A program made the position numbers and the translations under genes. The notes under the pieces are model-generated. The model made no database searches. It had not been told where the DNA came from and was given only the letters and a program-made list of their open reading frames with translations. Of a stretch of DNA of 15,777 bases, positions 1-9,867 are shown piece after piece (positions within the stretch are counted from its first letter, which is position 1; each line of letters opens with the position of its first letter). The DNA is from CAZAQS01 sp964486825. GTDB taxonomy: Bacteria; Chloroflexota; Anaerolineae; Anaerolineales; UBA4823. Location: assembly GCA_964486825.1 (NCBI GenBank), contig CAZAQS010000103.1:1-15777 (forward strand), written 5' to 3'.

Positions 1-1
1 C

Positions 2-2479
2 CTGGCGCTCGCTCTCTCGCTGGCAGGATGCGGACCCTATCTACAAGCAGTTCAGTCTGAAGCCACGCAGATGATCCGCATCAGCGAGGGGGATCGTTTC
101 GGACAAACCTTCGTGCCCGTTTTCAATGGTCTGGACGGTGTGCAGCTTTTCTTAGAACCAGGCTCTACCGGGCAGGGAGAGCTAGTCTTTTCCTTGCGCA
201 CGAGCCCAGGCGCCATGGAAAATCTTGCCAGTGCTCGCATGCCTGTCAGGGGTGTTGATAAACCGGGCTTTTATAACTTTAATTTCCCCTACATAAACCA
301 ATCGCAGAACCAATACTTCTACGCCATTCTTGAAATCCAGGGAGAGGGTGAACTGGGAGTTCAAGTCGGGCCGGCCGAATCGTATATCAATGGAGCTGCT
401 TACAAAAATCACCTACCTGAAGAGGCACAGTCAATGTTCCGGCTTTCTTACCAGTTGCTCCCATTAATTGCAGGGCTACTCTTCAATATCCTCCGCTGGA
501 GTTGGTTGGCCTTTTCCGGTAGCCTGGTTTTTGTTTTACCGGGCTGGGTGATCATCAGCCTGGTTGCTCCTATGCAGGGAAGGCTTTCCTGGCCAGAAAA
601 ATTTTCTCTTGGAGCAGGCGTGAGCCTGGCGACCTTCCCGCTCTTGATGCTTTGGATGGATTCGATCGGAGTTCGTTTAGGAGTAGGATATGCCTGGCTG
701 GCGGCAGGGTCAGGGTTGGTATGGATGGCGATGCGCGGGTACCGGAGGTTAAAAAACCGTGGCAAGGAAAAAAGTGCACCCACGGGAACTGTGAGCGACA
801 AGCAAAATGGATCCTTACCCTGGCCTACGATAGCTTTCGTGATCGTCCTGGCGGCCTTGTTGTTCAGCCGATTTTGGGTCATCCGGACTTTAGAAGCGCC
901 CATGTGGGGCGATTCTGTGCAACATACTGTTATGACACAGCTCTTGATGGACAATGGCGGTCTTTTCAATTCATGGGAGCCCTACACACCTTATAAAAGC
1001 CTTACCGTACAATACGGGTTTCCGGCGGCGGCAGCCGTGTTTGCCTGGCTGAATGGAATGTCGAGTTGGAATTCTGCTCTTTATACTGGTCAATTAATCA
1101 ATCTCCTGGCTGTCGCCGCGTTATACCCACTGGCGGTTCGTATGAGCGGCAATCATTGGAGTGGAGTAGCCGCAGTAATCATTGCAGGCCTGTTTTCCCC
1201 CATACCAGCAATCTATGTAAACTGGGGGCGTTATGCCCAGTTGACAGGCCTGGCCATCCTGCCGGCAGCCTTATGGTTGTTGTGGGTTTCTATCGATACA
1301 CCAGTGGGAGAGAAGCAAAGCGGTCACAAGAAAATTAACTTTCCAGTCTTGATCCTGGCCGGGTTCGTTCTAGCCGGAATGTGTCTGGCTTATTATCGGA
1401 TGGCTTTCTTCTATGTTGCCTTCATTCCGGCTCTCCTGATAGGCTGGGGGCTGCCGAATTGGCGCCTCGAACTCCGTAAGTGGGGTGAGGGATTCTTGAA
1501 AATTGCTCTGATCGGAGGGGCGGCGGGAGCTCTTAGCCTTCCATGGCTGCTGCGGGTCATGCAGGGCAGTGTATTGGCTGACCTTGTTGAAAGTGGGGTG
1601 TCAAACAGCACACCTTTGCAAAATGTGATAGCAGATTACCAGGTCTGGCGCCAAATCAGCGAATTCGTCCCAATGGGCATACTGGTTATCGCCATTACCG
1701 GATGGGTTTGGAGCCTGGTTCGGCGAAATTGGATTGTGGCAGGGATCGGGTTGTGGACATTAAGCCTGGCGTCGCTGGTGGCTCTTTCCCTCCTGCGCAT
1801 ACCGGGGGCCAACTTGATGCAGAATTTCGCCGTGGTAATCTCCCTATACGTACCTGTCGCTGTGGTAAGTGGGTGGCTGATCGGAGAAATAGCTCGCTCC
1901 CGCCTGTTGAGGTCACCTGTCAGCCAGGCTTCAATCGTAGTCCTGGTTGCATGTGTAGCTGCCTGGGGTGTGTTAAGCCAACGAAACCTGGCCCAACCAG
2001 AGATCTTCGCTATGGTTACCCGCCCTGATATGCGTGCGATGGAATGGATTCGCGAAAATACGCCTCCGGACAGCATTTTTCTGGTCGAAGGCTTCCGAGT
2101 TTACAGCTATAGCGCGGTAGGATCCGATGCAGGTTGGTGGCTACCGCTCCTGGCAGGGAGGAAAAACACGATACCGCCCCAGTATGCATTAATGAATGAG
2201 GCCCCCGAAAACCAGGGATATAGCCAGAACGTGACTTTGCTGATCAAGCAACTGGAAGAGGACAAACCGGCTTCCGATGCAAGCCTGGCCCTTCTCTGCC
2301 AGTGGGAGATCACCCACATCTATATCGGCCAGGGACAGGGAAAAGTAAGTATTGACAACCCACAGCTTTTCAGCCCAGCGGATTTCGCTAACAACCCGTA
2401 CTTCAATCCCGTCTACAGAAACGATCGGGTGCATATCTACGCTTTAGATCAGGGTGTATGTGAAGGCAGAGCTCATTAG
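2..2479 (+). CDS. GT-C-like polytopic membrane protein, 5' partial
   Basis: The frame is open from the window's first bases, so the true start lies upstream. The first ATG, at 71, is probably internal. Codons 2-31 read LALALSLAGC, a lipobox-like signal end with its Cys at 29-31. Counting from the ATG at 71 as residue 1, residues 1-120 are a beta-rich, probably extracytoplasmic domain. About ten or more hydrophobic segments follow between 127 and 635. WGDSVQHT at 279-286 and NWGRYAQL at 384-391 resemble loop motifs of large GT-C-type membrane glycosyltransferase-like proteins. A soluble tail (645-802) opens with MEWIRENTPPDS, as is common after the last helix in such proteins. The likely role is transfer or assembly of lipid-linked sugars on the outer face. 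The donor cannot be read from sequence. It overlaps the next gene by about 20-26 bases, which suggests an operon. Membrane topology is clear; the enzyme class is inferred. Confidence 0.6.
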   Translation: MALALSLAGCGPYLQAVQSEATQMIRISEGDRFGQTFVPVFNGLDGVQLFLEPGSTGQGELVFSLRTSPGAMENLASARMPVRGVDKPGFYNFNFPYINQSQNQYFYAILEIQGEGELGVQVGPAESYINGAAYKNHLPEEAQSMFRLSYQLLPLIAGLLFNILRWSWLAFSGSLVFVLPGWVIISLVAPMQGRLSWPEKFSLGAGVSLATFPLLMLWMDSIGVRLGVGYAWLAAGSGLVWMAMRGYRRLKNRGKEKSAPTGTVSDKQNGSLPWPTIAFVIVLAALLFSRFWVIRTLEAPMWGDSVQHTVMTQLLMDNGGLFNSWEPYTPYKSLTVQYGFPAAAAVFAWLNGMSSWNSALYTGQLINLLAVAALYPLAVRMSGNHWSGVAAVIIAGLFSPIPAIYVNWGRYAQLTGLAILPAALWLLWVSIDTPVGEKQSGHKKINFPVLILAGFVLAGMCLAYYRMAFFYVAFIPALLIGWGLPNWRLELRKWGEGFLKIALIGGAAGALSLPWLLRVMQGSVLADLVESGVSNSTPLQNVIADYQVWRQISEFVPMGILVIAITGWVWSLVRRNWIVAGIGLWTLSLASLVALSLLRIPGANLMQNFAVVISLYVPVAVVSGWLIGEIARSRLLRSPVSQASIVVLVACVAAWGVLSQRNLAQPEIFAMVTRPDMRAMEWIRENTPPDSIFLVEGFRVYSYSAVGSDAGWWLPLLAGRKNTIPPQYALMNEAPENQGYSQNVTLLIKQLEEDKPASDASLALLCQWEITHIYIGQGQGKVSIDNPQLFSPADFANNPYFNPVYRNDRVHIYALDQGVCEGRAH

Positions 2480-4899
2480 GCAAGAAAGCAATAAACTGGC
2501 GCTCAACGTGATAAAGAAATTACTTATCGTTTTGCTGCCATTACTGGTCCTGGAAGGGTTTCGATGGGCTGGTGGGGCCGTTTTTACATTGCCCGGATTA
2601 CTGGGAAGATTTAGCTTCACGTATGCAATCTTGTTGATGGCCTGGGTAAGCCGTCCGGTACTCAAGAATTCAGGTGCACGTGTTTACTCATATGCTTCCC
2701 TGGCTCTGCCTGGGCTGCTTATTCTCGGTGTAGGGACTTTTTTGATCTGGCAACCTGCCTGGGCAGCCTGGCTTATAGCCGGGGTAAGCTTCTCTCTATT
2801 ATTGATTTTGATCGATCTTGCGCCACACAGGTTGCGATGGTTGGCTGCATGCGGGCTGGCAGTCGTAGCTGGCATCCTTCCAGTGACGGCCGCGCAACTA
2901 GAAACTCGCTTTTCAGATGAAGAATTCTTTGCCATTCTACAGGCCGTTGTTCTTGGAGTATATTGGTTGCTGTTGAGCTGGGCGTATTTGAGTTTCCAAC
3001 TGCCAGGAAGCTGGAATAAAACAAGCAGGGGTTTGGCGGTGTCACCGGCGGCGGTGACAATCGCTGGGATTATTCTCGGCGCCGGCATAACATTTGGAAC
3101 GATCGTGGAGTACCAAAAAAGCTTTTATCCAGCAACTGCTCCCCTCTATCCTGGAATTAGTGAAGCTGAACCCTTCCTATGTGGACAGGTGGAAGGAGAT
3201 GAAACGGTTTACCAGGGCGCCGGTATTCAACTCGGGATCTTAGAATTGGTTGAAGCAAAACCCCAAAAAGAGCCTTCTGAATATGGACTGCTTGCACTGG
3301 GAACCAGGGATGAGAGCTGGCTGAAAGCCTTCAAGGATAGCTTACTGGATGAGGCCCGTGCAGGAGCATTTACGAATCCTGCACACAGTGTCAAATATGG
3401 CCAGTACCAGGCCGCTATGCGCGTCTACTTTTATGTAGCAGTTCGAGAGGCTTTTCCAGAACTGTTTTCTCAGCAGGAAGAGAACGAGTTAAAGGAATGG
3501 TTTGCAACGATAAACCGGCGAGCGCAAACCGTCGAATGGGTAGATTGGATGTACGCATTGGCCTTTGGAATGCTCCCCGATGGCCCATATGAAAACCAGG
3601 AAATCGGGGCCGGGTTGTTATCGCTCATGGAAAAATATCACCTTGGGGAAGCCGTCCTCTCCCCAGCCAATCAGGCGTATCTATCAGCCCGCAGCGGAGG
3701 ATGGGAAGCGGGCTTCAGAAATTCAGATGACGCCATTATCTACCAACCCGAATGGATCAATAACGCCTACTTCCAATCTATGCATTCAGGCACACTGAAT
3801 TTGGAGAATGTCCAACGCTCATATGAGTGGCTGCTTTTACAATCACCCCCTGACGGATCCCCTCTCAGCTACAACCATATTGGCCTGGTTCACATGCTTG
3901 CCCCGTCTTACCTGGGAACGTATCTCACAGGGGATGAACGTCTGCTCTGGTTAGCCGGGCGATCACTGGATTATATGAGAGCTAACGACCTATCCCTTAC
4001 CGCCAGGCCGGGGATGGAGAAAACCCTGGAATTGATGGGGGCATCCCCTGACACCGGTTCTTGTCTTATTTACGGCGATTCCGGCGTGCCTACGAAACGG
4101 GGGCCGTTGGCGCCGGACAAGATCGTATTCCGAGACGGGTGGGATAGTGATGCGAGTTACCTGCTAATCAACCTGCGCTTCACCGGCTGGCACCGGTATA
4201 AAGCCACCAATACGATAGTCCTGCTTTCTAAAGCTGGTTCCCTGGTAAAGGAAGCCGCGGCCGGCGAAGAGTTTGGTTGGCTACCATCGGGGCGTAGCCT
4301 GTTTCGAGATAAAAGGATTCCCAGAGAAAACTTGAATGGGTTGGTCATTCAGCGAAGTGGGCTCAGCGCTGTTGTATACCACCTAACCAGTGTAGGCAGC
4401 CGTTGGGCACAAGATCCACCCCCCTACGCGATCGTAGAACGCTTTGAAACCCACCCCGGGTATGACATTAGCAGCAGTGTGATCGAGGATNNNNNNNNNN
4501 ATCTACTTCTACCATGCAGGGCCAACCATTGTAATCGATACAGCAGAAGGCCGTCCGGGAGACCAATCAGCCATTCTCTGGCATACAGCCGGGGTCAGCA
4601 ACTGGATGGGGGATCGTCTCTTGATCAGGGAGGGAAGCGATCCGGCTGAGATGGTACTGCTACCGATAGCGCCCGGGCAGATAAATTCCAAAACCCTGGG
4701 GCAGGCTGGCACCCAGGAAATGCTCGTGGAATTCAAGCCCTCCCAGGACGGACATCTGGCCCTCGTAACAGTCTTCCTGACCGGTAAATGGGCAAATGCG
4801 GAGGTGCATCTCATCGAAAAAGATGGGCTGCCTTGGGTCCAAATCACGGTCTCAGGCGATAAAATCCTGATTCCAATCCGGGAATCCGCTAATGAATGA
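2454..4899 (+). CDS. Seven-TM protein fused to heparinase II/III-like module, interrupted by assembly gap
   Basis: The N-terminal third (about residues 21-217) contains seven hydrophobic segments. It is followed by a long soluble region that should lie outside the membrane. Residues about 280-520 are helix-rich (possible alpha/alpha toroid, with SPLSYNH at 469-475). From 557 a beta-rich part starts with IVFRDGW, and after the gap the frame continues with IVIDTAEG and ILWHTAG, which resemble the beta-sandwich of heparinase II/III-type polysaccharide lyases. The usual H-x-H-x-D-like stretch appears as GWHRYKATNT (578-587), so activity is uncertain. Codons end cleanly at 4490 and the downstream frame restarts at 4501, giving 679 residues before and 132 after the gap. 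Start choice: GTG at 2454 gives the longest frame; GTG at 2460 has AGGG five bases upstream and may be the real start. Likely role: trimming or remodelling the exported polysaccharide at the cell surface. The lyase-like fold is a moderate-confidence inference. Confidence 0.6.
4491..4500. other. Assembly gap (10 N) inside the lyase-like gene
   Basis: Exactly ten N bases lie here. Position 4491 begins a codon of the upstream frame, and 4501 begins a codon of the downstream open frame, which runs to the TGA at 4897-4899. A missing length divisible by three would therefore restore one continuous gene. Ten is most likely a placeholder length, and the apparent frameshift is not biological. Confidence 0.95.
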
Positions 4900-6049
4900 G
4901 CGGCAAGCAAGTTCCTCAAGTCTCAAGGTTTGTTACTTCGGCACCTATCGGGCCGAGTACTCGCGTAACCGCATCATGATCGAGGGTCTGCGCCAGGCCG
5001 GGGTGGAGGTAATCGAATGTCATGAGCAGCTTTGGAAGGGCATCGAAGACCGGGTGCAGGCAGCCAGCGGTGGTTGGAGACGGCCTGAGTTTTGGCAGCG
5101 GGTGTTGCGGGCTTACCTGCGGCTGATCAAGCGACACAGGCAAATTGGGGATTATGATGTCATGCTGGTGGGCTATCCCGGGCAGATGGATGTCTTCCTG
5201 GCCCGTTTCCTGAGCCGCCGGCGCGGGAAGCCGTTGGCCTGGGATATCTTTATGTCTATCTACCTGATCGCATTGGAACGTGGGTTGGAACAGCGCAGCC
5301 GGTTTTCCATTGACTTAATCCGGCAGATCGAGCGACGCGCTCTGTCACTACCTGACCTGCTCATCCAGGATACAGCTGACTACGTAGATTGGTTCCACAG
5401 CACCTACGGAGTCTCCAAAGAGCGGTTCAGGCTGGTGCCTACCGGCGCTGATGAGCGAGTATTCAAGCCCTTACCAGGGACTCGAATTGGAGAAGATACC
5501 TTCTTGGTGCTCTATTACGGTACCTTTATCCCCAATCATAGCGTGGAAACCATGCTTGAGGCCGCCAATATCCTCTCCCAGGATGGAAGCATCCGCTTCG
5601 AGTTTATCGGGGATGGCCCCGAGCGGAATAAAGTCCAGGCCAGAGCAGAGCAGCTTAAGCTGCCTAACGTTGCCTTCATCCCTTGGATGGAACAGGGGCA
5701 ACTGGCAGCCAGGACTGCACAGGCCGATATCCTGCTGGGGGCATTTGGAAATACACCGCAGTCCTTGATGACAGTACAAAACAAGATCTATGAAGGCCTG
5801 GCGATGAGCAAAGCCGTAATCACCGGCGACTCGCCAGCCATACGGAAGGCCATGACCCATAGAGAACATATCTACCTATGCGAGCGTGAGAACCCGGCCG
5901 CTCTGGCAGAAGCCATCCTGGGCTTGCGGGATGACCCTGAGCTGCATGAGCAGCTTGGGAAGGCAGGCCACTGCCTGTTCGAGGAGAGGTATAGCCTGGC
6001 CCAAATCGGACGGTTGGCTGCCTCCTATCTCTTGGTGCTTACCCACTAA
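4892..6049 (+). CDS. GT4-type glycosyltransferase
   Basis: A 385-residue GT-B protein of usual GT4 length with no TM segment, so cytoplasmic or peripherally membrane-bound. The N-terminal half begins LKVCYFGTYRAEYSRNR (11-27), the acceptor-side Rossmann start. The C-terminal half has LVPTGADERVF (181-191), LYYGTF (207-212), FEFIGDGPE (236-244) and KIYEGLAMSKAVITGD (298-313), the family's nucleotide-sugar binding region, with Glu301 as the likely conserved acid. It would add one sugar to a lipid-linked intermediate; donor and acceptor cannot be told. The ATG at 4892 overlaps the preceding gene's stop by eight bases (ATGAATGA), and a weak GGGA lies eight bases upstream. Both point to translational coupling within the polysaccharide operon. 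Confidence 0.85.
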   Translation: MNERQASSSSLKVCYFGTYRAEYSRNRIMIEGLRQAGVEVIECHEQLWKGIEDRVQAASGGWRRPEFWQRVLRAYLRLIKRHRQIGDYDVMLVGYPGQMDVFLARFLSRRRGKPLAWDIFMSIYLIALERGLEQRSRFSIDLIRQIERRALSLPDLLIQDTADYVDWFHSTYGVSKERFRLVPTGADERVFKPLPGTRIGEDTFLVLYYGTFIPNHSVETMLEAANILSQDGSIRFEFIGDGPERNKVQARAEQLKLPNVAFIPWMEQGQLAARTAQADILLGAFGNTPQSLMTVQNKIYEGLAMSKAVITGDSPAIRKAMTHREHIYLCERENPAALAEAILGLRDDPELHEQLGKAGHCLFEERYSLAQIGRLAASYLLVLTH

Positions 6050-6053
6050 ACGA

Positions 6054-7277
6054 ATGAAGATCTTATTCCTGCTCTCTCAGGATATGGAAAGCCCGGCAGG
6101 TGCAGGCCGTTATTTCCCACTGGCGCGCGGGTTGGTTAAACTTGGGCACCAGGTAAATATCGCAGCTTTGCACGCAAATTTCACCTCGCTTCACAAAACC
6201 AGCTTCGAGCAGAAAGGTGTAAAGATCGACTATGTCGCCCAGATGCATGTGCTCAAGCAGGGCAACCGCAAGCTATACTATCCTGCTCATCGATTAATGG
6301 GTTTGATGATCCAATCAACATGGGCATTGAGCCGGGCAGCTTTAAGCCTGCCGGCTGATATCGTTCATATCGGCAAGCCCCATCCCATGAACAGCATGGC
6401 AGGATTACTGGCGCGATACCTGCGGGGTAAAAAAGTATTCCTGGATTGCGATGACCTGGAAGTTGCAACCAGCCATTTCAGCGGGAAATGGCAGAAATGG
6501 GGGGTAGCTCTATTCGAGAACGGCATGCCCAAACGGGTACACCACGTCACAACGCACACTTATTATCTCAGGGACAGGCTGATGCACTTAGGTATTCCTG
6601 CTGAGAAGATAACCTATCTACCAAATGGGGTGGATAAAGAAAGGTTTAGCTGCCCTGAGACTGGCGATCTGGATAAGCTGCGGGACAACCTGGGCTTGCA
6701 GGGCAAAAAAGTGGTTGCCTTTATCGGCAGCCTGAGCCTTCCAAGTCACCCGGTAGACCTGCTGTTGGAGGCTTATCAAACCGTACGGGAAGCTATACCT
6801 GGCAGCAAGCTTTTAATCGTAGGAGGTGGAGAGGAATTCGACCGCTTGTCTGGGCGTGTCCAGGAAATGGGGTTGGGGGAAGCAACCATCTTCACGGGTC
6901 GTATCCCGGCTGCTGAGGCGCCACTCTACTACCGCCTGGCAGATGTCGTGGTGGACCCAGTGATCGATAACGAAGTCGGTAGGACTCGCCTGCCACTCAA
7001 AATGTTCGAGAGCTGGGCTTCCCAGGTTCCCTTTGTGACGGCGGATGTGGGCGACAGGAGAATGGTGATCGGAACCCCACCGGCAGGCATTTTGGCAACT
7101 CCCGGTCAGGCCAGCTCTCTGGCGCAGGCGATCCTCCAGGTACTGACCGACCCTGGTTTAGCCGAGGATATCAGGCAGGCAGGCTCATTGAGGGCAATCG
7201 AGTACGATTGGGACCGGCTGGCGCAGCGCCTGGAAAAGGTTTATCTTGAGCATGGGACAAGCCTGCCTGGGAAATAA
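6054..7277 (+). CDS. GT4-type glycosyltransferase
   Basis: A 407-residue GT-B glycosyltransferase starting MKILFLLSQDMESPAGAG, the expected first strand plus glycine-rich loop. I chose the ATG at 6054: the same frame is open farther upstream (from 5886), but that part lies inside the preceding glycosyltransferase and does not look like protein of this family. Other landmarks are DIVHIGKPH (102-110), FLDCDDLE (129-136), ITYLPNGVDKERF (186-198), VAFIGSL (221-227), LLIVGGGEE (253-261) and PLKMFESWASQVPFVTAD (314-331), where Glu319 fits the conserved acid of the donor site. It lies four bases after the previous stop with no clear Shine-Dalgarno, so translation is probably coupled. Sugar specificity is unknown. 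Confidence 0.85.
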   Translation: MKILFLLSQDMESPAGAGRYFPLARGLVKLGHQVNIAALHANFTSLHKTSFEQKGVKIDYVAQMHVLKQGNRKLYYPAHRLMGLMIQSTWALSRAALSLPADIVHIGKPHPMNSMAGLLARYLRGKKVFLDCDDLEVATSHFSGKWQKWGVALFENGMPKRVHHVTTHTYYLRDRLMHLGIPAEKITYLPNGVDKERFSCPETGDLDKLRDNLGLQGKKVVAFIGSLSLPSHPVDLLLEAYQTVREAIPGSKLLIVGGGEEFDRLSGRVQEMGLGEATIFTGRIPAAEAPLYYRLADVVVDPVIDNEVGRTRLPLKMFESWASQVPFVTADVGDRRMVIGTPPAGILATPGQASSLAQAILQVLTDPGLAEDIRQAGSLRAIEYDWDRLAQRLEKVYLEHGTSLPGK

Positions 7278-7283
7278 GCTTCC

Positions 7284-8558
7284 ATGAACCCTTTTCTTCT
7301 AACCAGGCGGAACGTCCTAAGCAATATCGCAACACTATTCTCTGGTTCAGCTCTGGCGAACGGGCTGACGATCATCACCCTGCTGTTGATCGCACGCCAT
7401 TTCGGAGCGGATGAATACGGCCGGTACGCAGCCTCGCTGGCCCTGGTAAGCCTTTCTTCCATCATCTTCAACCTGGGCCTGGATATCTGGCTGCTCAGGG
7501 AAGGCGGCCGTTTGCCCGATCAGCTGAGCATCTCTATGGGCAGCGTACTGGCAATCAAAGTCGTAGGTGGAGCCGCCTGGTTCCTGGTCATCGCCGGACT
7601 GGCGCCCCTGGTCAACCAGGCCACTTTCCCGGCAGACTTGATGCGATTGCTGGCCATTACAGTATGGCTAGATAGCTTATTTACTACCGCCCTAACTGCA
7701 TTTAAAGCCAGCCTGCGAAACCGTTTCACATCTGTCTTAGAATCCGGCTCCGATGCTGCCTGGCTGGCGATCACCTTGGTCTTGATTTCATTTGGCAACC
7801 AACAGATCAACACCTTTGTATATGCGCGGGGGTTTGTACTGCTGGCAAGCGTGATCCTGGCGTTTGCTATCCTCTTCAAGCTGGTCGGTATCCGGGCTAA
7901 CCAGGCAGTTGCCCGGAAAGCCCTAAAAGAAGCCTTCCCATACGCTACTTCCGAATTTCTGGCCTGGGCTTCTATGCGAGTGGATGTGATCATCGTGGGA
8001 TTTATCCTGGGGGAATATGCCGCGGGAATTTACTCGCCTGCGGTAGGCGTTGTGAATGGTCTTTTTTTGGTGCCGGCAGCGGTGTATATGGTCATGGTAC
8101 CTGTATTGAGCAATCTGTATACCCGGCATCCCATGCAAGCCAGGTCCAGCTCCCGTCGCACGATCCAGTTGCTTTTCGTGATAGGGGCAGGACTTTCGGT
8201 TGCATTCTATTTGGGCGCGCCTGTCCTGGTATCCTTCTTATCGGAAAGTTTCCAGGAGTCCTTGGGCATCATGCGAATTTTAAGTGGTATCCTGTTGCTT
8301 AAATCCGGAAGTTACGCGATGGCTGCCATTTTGGTCTCGAAAGGTCAACAGGGTCCTCGAACGGCGGTACAGGCGATTGCTGTAAGCCTGAATGTGCTTC
8401 TCAACCTGATTTTCATATCCAGGTTTGGAATTGCCGGGGTTGCTGTCGTTTACGTGATCACCGAGCTGATCTTATTGGCAGGCTATTCCTACCTGGTATA
8501 CAGAAAGCGAGAGGACACGCAAGAGAAAAGCGCACTCCTCAACGTGAGCAGAAAATAA
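7284..8558 (+). CDS. Polysaccharide flippase (Wzx/PST type, MOP superfamily)
   Basis: A 424-residue hydrophobic protein with roughly twelve membrane segments, the normal size for O-unit or exopolysaccharide flippases. The N-terminus carries the family pattern: residues 15-40 form the first helix ending ARHFGADEYGRYA (37-49), and FNLGLDIWLLREGG (62-75) follows the second helix. The C-terminal half includes SRFGIAGVAVVYVITE (379-394), the usual late-helix signature. It should move an undecaprenyl-type lipid-linked oligosaccharide from the inner to the outer leaflet. It starts six bases after the upstream glycosyltransferase, inside the operon. Substrate structure cannot be inferred. A teichuronic- or capsule-like export role is equally possible. 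Confidence 0.85.
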   Translation: MNPFLLTRRNVLSNIATLFSGSALANGLTIITLLLIARHFGADEYGRYAASLALVSLSSIIFNLGLDIWLLREGGRLPDQLSISMGSVLAIKVVGGAAWFLVIAGLAPLVNQATFPADLMRLLAITVWLDSLFTTALTAFKASLRNRFTSVLESGSDAAWLAITLVLISFGNQQINTFVYARGFVLLASVILAFAILFKLVGIRANQAVARKALKEAFPYATSEFLAWASMRVDVIIVGFILGEYAAGIYSPAVGVVNGLFLVPAAVYMVMVPVLSNLYTRHPMQARSSSRRTIQLLFVIGAGLSVAFYLGAPVLVSFLSESFQESLGIMRILSGILLLKSGSYAMAAILVSKGQQGPRTAVQAIAVSLNVLLNLIFISRFGIAGVAVVYVITELILLAGYSYLVYRKREDTQEKSALLNVSRK

Positions 8559-8567
8559 AGCCACCCC

Positions 8568-9866
8568 ATGGCCACTAAAGTATTGATCCTAAATGTTCAT
8601 TCTTCTCGCAACGCAGGCGACGCGGCTCTGGCTTTTATGACCCTGGAGCTGCTCAAAGAACATTTCTTCCCTCTCCAAGCCATATTATCCATGGATGATC
8701 CTGGTAGTCACCAGGGGGAAGGGGTAGCTACCGGGTCCCTGACCACCTGGCTGAAGAGCGTCTCACCTGAAGGTAAACCCAGGTGGAATAAATCAAAGCT
8801 TTTGTGGCTGCTACCGGCTACTATCCTTCCGCTACTCACATACCGCCTTTTTGGACGGCCTGTCAATACCCTTACCCCTAAGGCGCTGCATGGATTGATT
8901 GGCGCATATATCGAAGCAGATTTGGTAGTCAGTGAGGCGGGGGGCTTTTTATATCATTCTGGGAGCGGGTTGACTTTGCTCATTGCGTTCTACAGCCTGG
9001 CGCTGGCCTTTGTTACCGGGAAACCACTGTATATCTTCCCCCAATCTATTGGCCCGTTCAAAAGAAAATGGGAATGCAGGTTAGCAAAATGGGTGTTTAC
9101 GAGAGCCAGAATCGTGATGGCTCGAGAGCGGATTTCTCTCAAGCAGATCGAGAGCTGCGGGGTTTTATCCGACAAGAGCGTTCTGATCCCTGACCTGGCA
9201 TTTAGTTTCCCAAGCGCTCCGGCAAATGCTGCTGAGAGCTGGTTATCCGGACAAGGCATCGACCTTGCAAAAGACCGCCCCTTATTAGGCCTGACCGTTA
9301 TCAATTGGGGAGCTCAGAACACCGAGTTCAACCTGCAGAGCAAATATGAAGCGGCCATTATCAGTTCGGTAAAATTTTTCATCGAGACCTATGGCGGAAA
9401 AGCGCTTTTCGTTCCGCAGGTATGGGGTCCTCTCCCAGTCCAGGATGACCGTGTGCCCGCTCAAAGGATCCAGGCAAGTTTAATGGAATATGCCAGTCAT
9501 ATCCACGTAATCGAGGAGCCGCTCGCTCCGGATTTACTCAAAGCCGTATATGGAAGAATGGATATGTTTATCGGTTCACGGATGCATTCCAATATCTTCG
9601 CTCTGAGTGAGGGAGTCCCGGTCATTGCCATCGCCTACCAGTATAAAACTGAGGGGATCGCCCAAATGCTGGGACTGGGTGAATGGGTGATCAACATCAA
9701 TCAAATTGATTCACCTAGCCTAATAAATCTGCTGAGTGCGCTATGTGAGAAAAAAGATGCAATTCGTAAGCAGTTACTGGCGAATATCCCATCCATTATT
9801 TCCCAGACGCGCCTGGCCGGTCAGCTGGTTGCTTCAGATTTCATGTCCTTGAAACAAGATAGGTGA
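8568..9866 (+). CDS. Polysaccharide pyruvyltransferase family protein
   Basis: A 432-residue soluble protein of the CsaB/PssM-type pyruvyltransferase family. Visible landmarks: KVLILNVHSSRNAGDAAL (4-21), matching the N-x-G-D start of the first GT-B-like domain; VVSEAGGFLYHSG (120-132); PLYIFPQSIGPF (153-164); ARERIS (185-190); LIPDLAFSFP (206-215); and GSRMHSNIFALSEGVPVIAIAY (from 336), the family's C-terminal signature with Arg338 and His340. Members transfer pyruvate from phosphoenolpyruvate to a sugar as a ketal, giving an acidic glycan that can serve as an anchor for S-layer-homology-type proteins. It sits nine bases after the flippase and one base before the next glycosyltransferase. Some family members have other or unknown acceptors, so the exact reaction is inferred. 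Confidence 0.85.
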   Translation: MATKVLILNVHSSRNAGDAALAFMTLELLKEHFFPLQAILSMDDPGSHQGEGVATGSLTTWLKSVSPEGKPRWNKSKLLWLLPATILPLLTYRLFGRPVNTLTPKALHGLIGAYIEADLVVSEAGGFLYHSGSGLTLLIAFYSLALAFVTGKPLYIFPQSIGPFKRKWECRLAKWVFTRARIVMARERISLKQIESCGVLSDKSVLIPDLAFSFPSAPANAAESWLSGQGIDLAKDRPLLGLTVINWGAQNTEFNLQSKYEAAIISSVKFFIETYGGKALFVPQVWGPLPVQDDRVPAQRIQASLMEYASHIHVIEEPLAPDLLKAVYGRMDMFIGSRMHSNIFALSEGVPVIAIAYQYKTEGIAQMLGLGEWVININQIDSPSLINLLSALCEKKDAIRKQLLANIPSIISQTRLAGQLVASDFMSLKQDR

Positions 9867-9867
9867 A

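Noticed and set aside
4606..4899. A separate 97-residue gene after the N gap
   Set aside because: The frame is open back to the first base after the gap and continues the lyase-like domain, so it is the 3' part of the interrupted gene.
5886..6053. A 56-codon upstream extension of the second glycosyltransferase
   Set aside because: It lies wholly in another frame of the preceding glycosyltransferase and shows no family resemblance. The ATG at 6054 gives the expected N-terminus.
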